A stretch of 64,000 nucleotides of DNA from Amycolatopsis nivea (lineage in GTDB: Bacteria; Actinomycetota; Actinomycetes; Mycobacteriales; Pseudonocardiaceae). A model generated the notes under the pieces. The model made no database searches, was not told the origin of the DNA, and saw nothing but the letters and a program-made list of their open reading frames with translations. The stretch spans positions 48,574 to 112,573 of the forward strand of contig NZ_SDLT01000035.1 of assembly GCF_004522235.1 (NCBI RefSeq). Direction: 5' to 3'. Of this stretch, positions 62,083-64,000 are shown one piece after another (within the stretch, counting starts at the first letter, position 1; each line of letters begins with the position of its first letter). The translations under genes were made by a program, and so were the position numbers.

Positions 62083-63192
62083 ATGACTCGTTTCGTGACG
62101 AAGGCCGCGGTGGCGGCCCTGGTGGCACTGCCGGCGCTGGCCTCGGCCGCCGCGGCGCAGACCCAGGCCGGGCAGGCCGTCGACGAGAAGACCGGTCCGG
62201 TGTCGTTCGCCAACGTGGCGTCCGTGCGCCTGGGCGGCGACCCGCAGCACGGCGGCGCGCTGATCACCGAGACCCAGCGGTCCCCGCTCACCCCGGGCCA
62301 GTCGCAGCTCGGCACGGACCGCGTGGCGGTGCCGAAGAACGACGGCGAGCGCAATACCTTCGGCCCGAACTACGAGATCGACCTCGGCAAGTACGCGGAC
62401 AGCTCGGTCAGCCCGTACCCGCAGGGCATCGCGAGCCGCGACCACCAGGTCGTCGCCGCGCTGCAGACCACGCACGTGCCCACCGCCGTCGCGGAGACCA
62501 ACTACGCGCTGCGCGACAACGGCCGCAAGCAGCTCAAGGCGGTCGGCAACACGATGCTGGTCCTCGAGGGCGCGCGCAGTTCGGTCGACTGCTCCGGCCC
62601 TGGCAAGGTCACTGGCACCACGACGGCCGCCCGCGTCTGGGTGCGCGGCGAGGACGACGTGCTGAAGCAGGTCGCGATGCCCGCCACCGGGACACTCAGC
62701 GTCACCGGCCTCAAGATGGGCTCGCCCACCTCCGTGGCACAGAGCGACCCCGGCAAGACCACCTCCGACCTCGTCGTGTCCCGCGTTTCCGCGTTCGACC
62801 AGCTGATCAAGCAGGACGGCTGGCGCTCCGGCGACGTCACCGCGCAGGCCGGCTGGCGCGTCGAGATCACCACGCACGCGCGCGACGCCAAGAACACCAA
62901 GCTCAGCGACGTGCAGACCACCATGGTGCTCGGCGGCGTCAGCTGCTCGATCCCGAAGAACTTCGTCCCCGCGGCCGGCAACGGCTCGGGCAGCGGCGGC
63001 ACCGTGCAGCAGCCGACCGTGCCCACCGAGGTCCCGGCCGGCTACCTCGGCCCGCAGGCCGCCGCGCCGTCCGACGACCTGCGCCTGCCGCTCGGCTTCG
63101 GCCTGCTCGGCGGCGGGCTGCTCTTCGGAGCCGCCGCGATCGTGCTCGGCCGGCGCCGCGCGGCGCGGGTCGTCCGCTCCCGCGGCGAATAG
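62083..63192 (+). CDS. secreted, C-terminally anchored surface protein of unknown function
   Basis: 369 residues from ATG 62083 after GGGGAG. Signal peptide KAAVAALVALPALASAAAAQ. The mature beta-rich domain (~25-310) contains SVRLGGDPQHGGALITETQRSPLTPGQSQLGTDRV and two cysteines (SSVDCSG, GVSCSIP) likely joined. A Pro/Gly linker is followed by one membrane helix (LPLGFGLLGGGLLFGAAAIVLG) and RRRAARVVRSRG. This has the layout of a sortase substrate but no LPxTG. The class F sortase gene starts 4 bp later, so they form an operon. Confidence 0.85.
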   Translation: MTRFVTKAAVAALVALPALASAAAAQTQAGQAVDEKTGPVSFANVASVRLGGDPQHGGALITETQRSPLTPGQSQLGTDRVAVPKNDGERNTFGPNYEIDLGKYADSSVSPYPQGIASRDHQVVAALQTTHVPTAVAETNYALRDNGRKQLKAVGNTMLVLEGARSSVDCSGPGKVTGTTTAARVWVRGEDDVLKQVAMPATGTLSVTGLKMGSPTSVAQSDPGKTTSDLVVSRVSAFDQLIKQDGWRSGDVTAQAGWRVEITTHARDAKNTKLSDVQTTMVLGGVSCSIPKNFVPAAGNGSGSGGTVQQPTVPTEVPAGYLGPQAAAPSDDLRLPLGFGLLGGGLLFGAAAIVLGRRRAARVVRSRGE

Positions 63193-63196
63193 GGCC

Positions 63197-63835
63197 GTGC
63201 CGCGCACCGTGCTCACGGTCGCGTCGGCGGTGATCGCCGTCCTGGCGATCGCGGCCGGCGTGATCGTCCTGACCTGGGTGCCCGCGCCGAGCCCGGTCGC
63301 CGTCGCCGACCCGCCGCCCGGCTCGCTGCCGGGCGAGGACGGCGCGCCCGCCGAACTGCCCGCGGACGGCCAGGCGATCGGCCTGCAACGCCCCGGCAGC
63401 ATCCGGTTGCCCGACGGCTCCGAGGCCCGGCTGAAGCGCACCGAGATCACCCAGAAAGGCATCCTGCCGATCCCGCGCGGCCTCGGCGACGCCGCGTGGT
63501 GGGGCGCCCGCCTCGGCGCGCAGCAGGGCGCGGCGGTGCTGTCCGGGCACGTCAACTGGGCAGGCACGAAGGGTCCCTTCGACGACCTGTGGCGCGTCCG
63601 CACCGGCGACAACGTCAGCATCGTCGACGCGTCCGGCGGCCGCTGGCTCTACCGCGTCACCGGCGCGACCACGATCCCGAAAGAACAACTGCCCGCGCAG
63701 GCCCCCGGCTGGTTCGCCCAGACCGGCCCGCACCGGCTGGTCCTGGTCACCTGCGGCGGCGACTACGTCGGCGGCACCGAGGGCTACGACGAGAACCGGA
63801 TCGTCACGGCGGACCTGGTCTCCCGGCCGGACTGA
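63197..63835 (+). CDS. class F sortase
   Basis: 212 residues from GTG 63197. One N-terminal membrane anchor (LTVASAVIAVLAIAAGVIVLTWV), a Pro-rich linker, and a sortase domain (~60-210). Catalytic residues are His118 (LSGHVNW), Cys186 (LVLVTCGGDY) and Arg201 (DENRIVTADL). It is a transpeptidase that attaches or trims cell-surface proteins; the 62.1-kb surface protein encoded just upstream is the natural candidate substrate. Confidence 0.93.
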   Translation: MPRTVLTVASAVIAVLAIAAGVIVLTWVPAPSPVAVADPPPGSLPGEDGAPAELPADGQAIGLQRPGSIRLPDGSEARLKRTEITQKGILPIPRGLGDAAWWGARLGAQQGAAVLSGHVNWAGTKGPFDDLWRVRTGDNVSIVDASGGRWLYRVTGATTIPKEQLPAQAPGWFAQTGPHRLVLVTCGGDYVGGTEGYDENRIVTADLVSRPD

Positions 63836-64000
63836 TCCGCCAGACCTGCGGGACCGCGCCGCCAGACCTGCGGGACCGGCTGGCCGAGCGTCAGCGACCC
63901 CGGTCCGCCCCGCCCAGCACGTCGCGACCGCTGCGCCGCCGTCTTGCCAGCCCGCCGCGACCGCGCCGCCTGCACGCTGCGGCCGCGCCGCCTGCACGCT
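63836..64000. repeat. short tandem repeats at the window end
   Basis: CCGCCAGACCTGCGGGACCG occurs twice (63838-63879 area), and GCSGCCGCGCCGCCTGCACGCT-type 22-bp units occur twice at the very end, the last copy cut by the window. No gene is supported here. Confidence 0.6.

Noticed and set aside
60940..63621. An 893-residue minus-strand frame ending in the SmtB-like domain
   Set aside because: Upstream of 61878 it is antisense to the surface protein and sortase genes, which have clear starts, signal peptide and catalytic residues. Only the part from 61761 (possibly 61878) is kept.

Overview
The window is very GC-rich actinobacterial chromosome. Gene content and order point to Pseudonocardiaceae, most likely Amycolatopsis or a close relative; that assignment is an inference from style and synteny, not a database match. 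The housekeeping backbone follows the order known around Mycobacterium tuberculosis Rv2358-Rv2404: lepA, a sirohaem/sulfur assimilation block, hemW, hrcA, dnaJ2, rsmE, HIT gene, phoH, ybeY, a CNNM/CorC gene, a cytidine-deaminase-like remnant, era, recO, uppS and then the smtB-zur pair. Accessory blocks are inserted between these genes. No rRNA, tRNA, insertion sequence or CRISPR array was seen.

Layout. 1-3.8 kb: end of a DMT transporter, a VOC protein, a methyltransferase, lepA with a clear terminator, and a Uma2 nuclease-like gene. 3.8-14.1 kb: flavin/F420 enzymes, a long degenerate tandem repeat array (5.4-6.1 kb), an amino-acid permease, hydrolases, a secreted guanyl-specific RNase with a translationally coupled barstar, and an ArsR-like regulator with tandem operators. 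14.1-16.4 kb: a secreted protein and a TetR/SDR divergent pair with two matching operators. 16.4-21.9 kb: the assimilatory sulfate operon (sulfite reductase, APS reductase, cysD, cysN, sirohydrochlorin chelatase), preceded by a 28-codon leader peptide. 22.2-28.1 kb: hemW, an oxidoreductase, a TetR pair, a siderophore-interacting protein with a probable IdeR box, and a serine hydrolase. 28.1-41.0 kb: a reductive pyrimidine (or hydantoin) catabolic island (F420 enzyme, dihydropyrimidinase, beta-ureidopropionase, NCS1 transporter, PucR regulator, malonate/methylmalonate-semialdehyde dehydrogenase), interrupted by a two-component system, a large membrane protein and a subtilisin-inhibitor gene. 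41.0-44.2 kb: a five-gene overlapping type VII secretion-associated operon ending in two paralogous membrane proteins. 44.4-57.2 kb: the heat-shock/RNA/envelope housekeeping run. 57.2-61.8 kb: two more degenerate repeat regions around a COG0701 permease/TIGR03943 pair, then Zur and a SmtB-like sensor with a long disordered N-terminus. 62.1-63.8 kb: a membrane-anchored surface protein and a class F sortase.

The most notable items are: the leader peptide before the sulfur operon; the shared inverted repeat ACAGACT...AGTCYGT at both promoters of the pyrimidine island; the T7SS-associated operon with tandem paralogues; the SmtB homologue with an intact alpha5 zinc site behind a ~178-residue low-complexity extension; and three non-coding degenerate repeat arrays with unrelated units.
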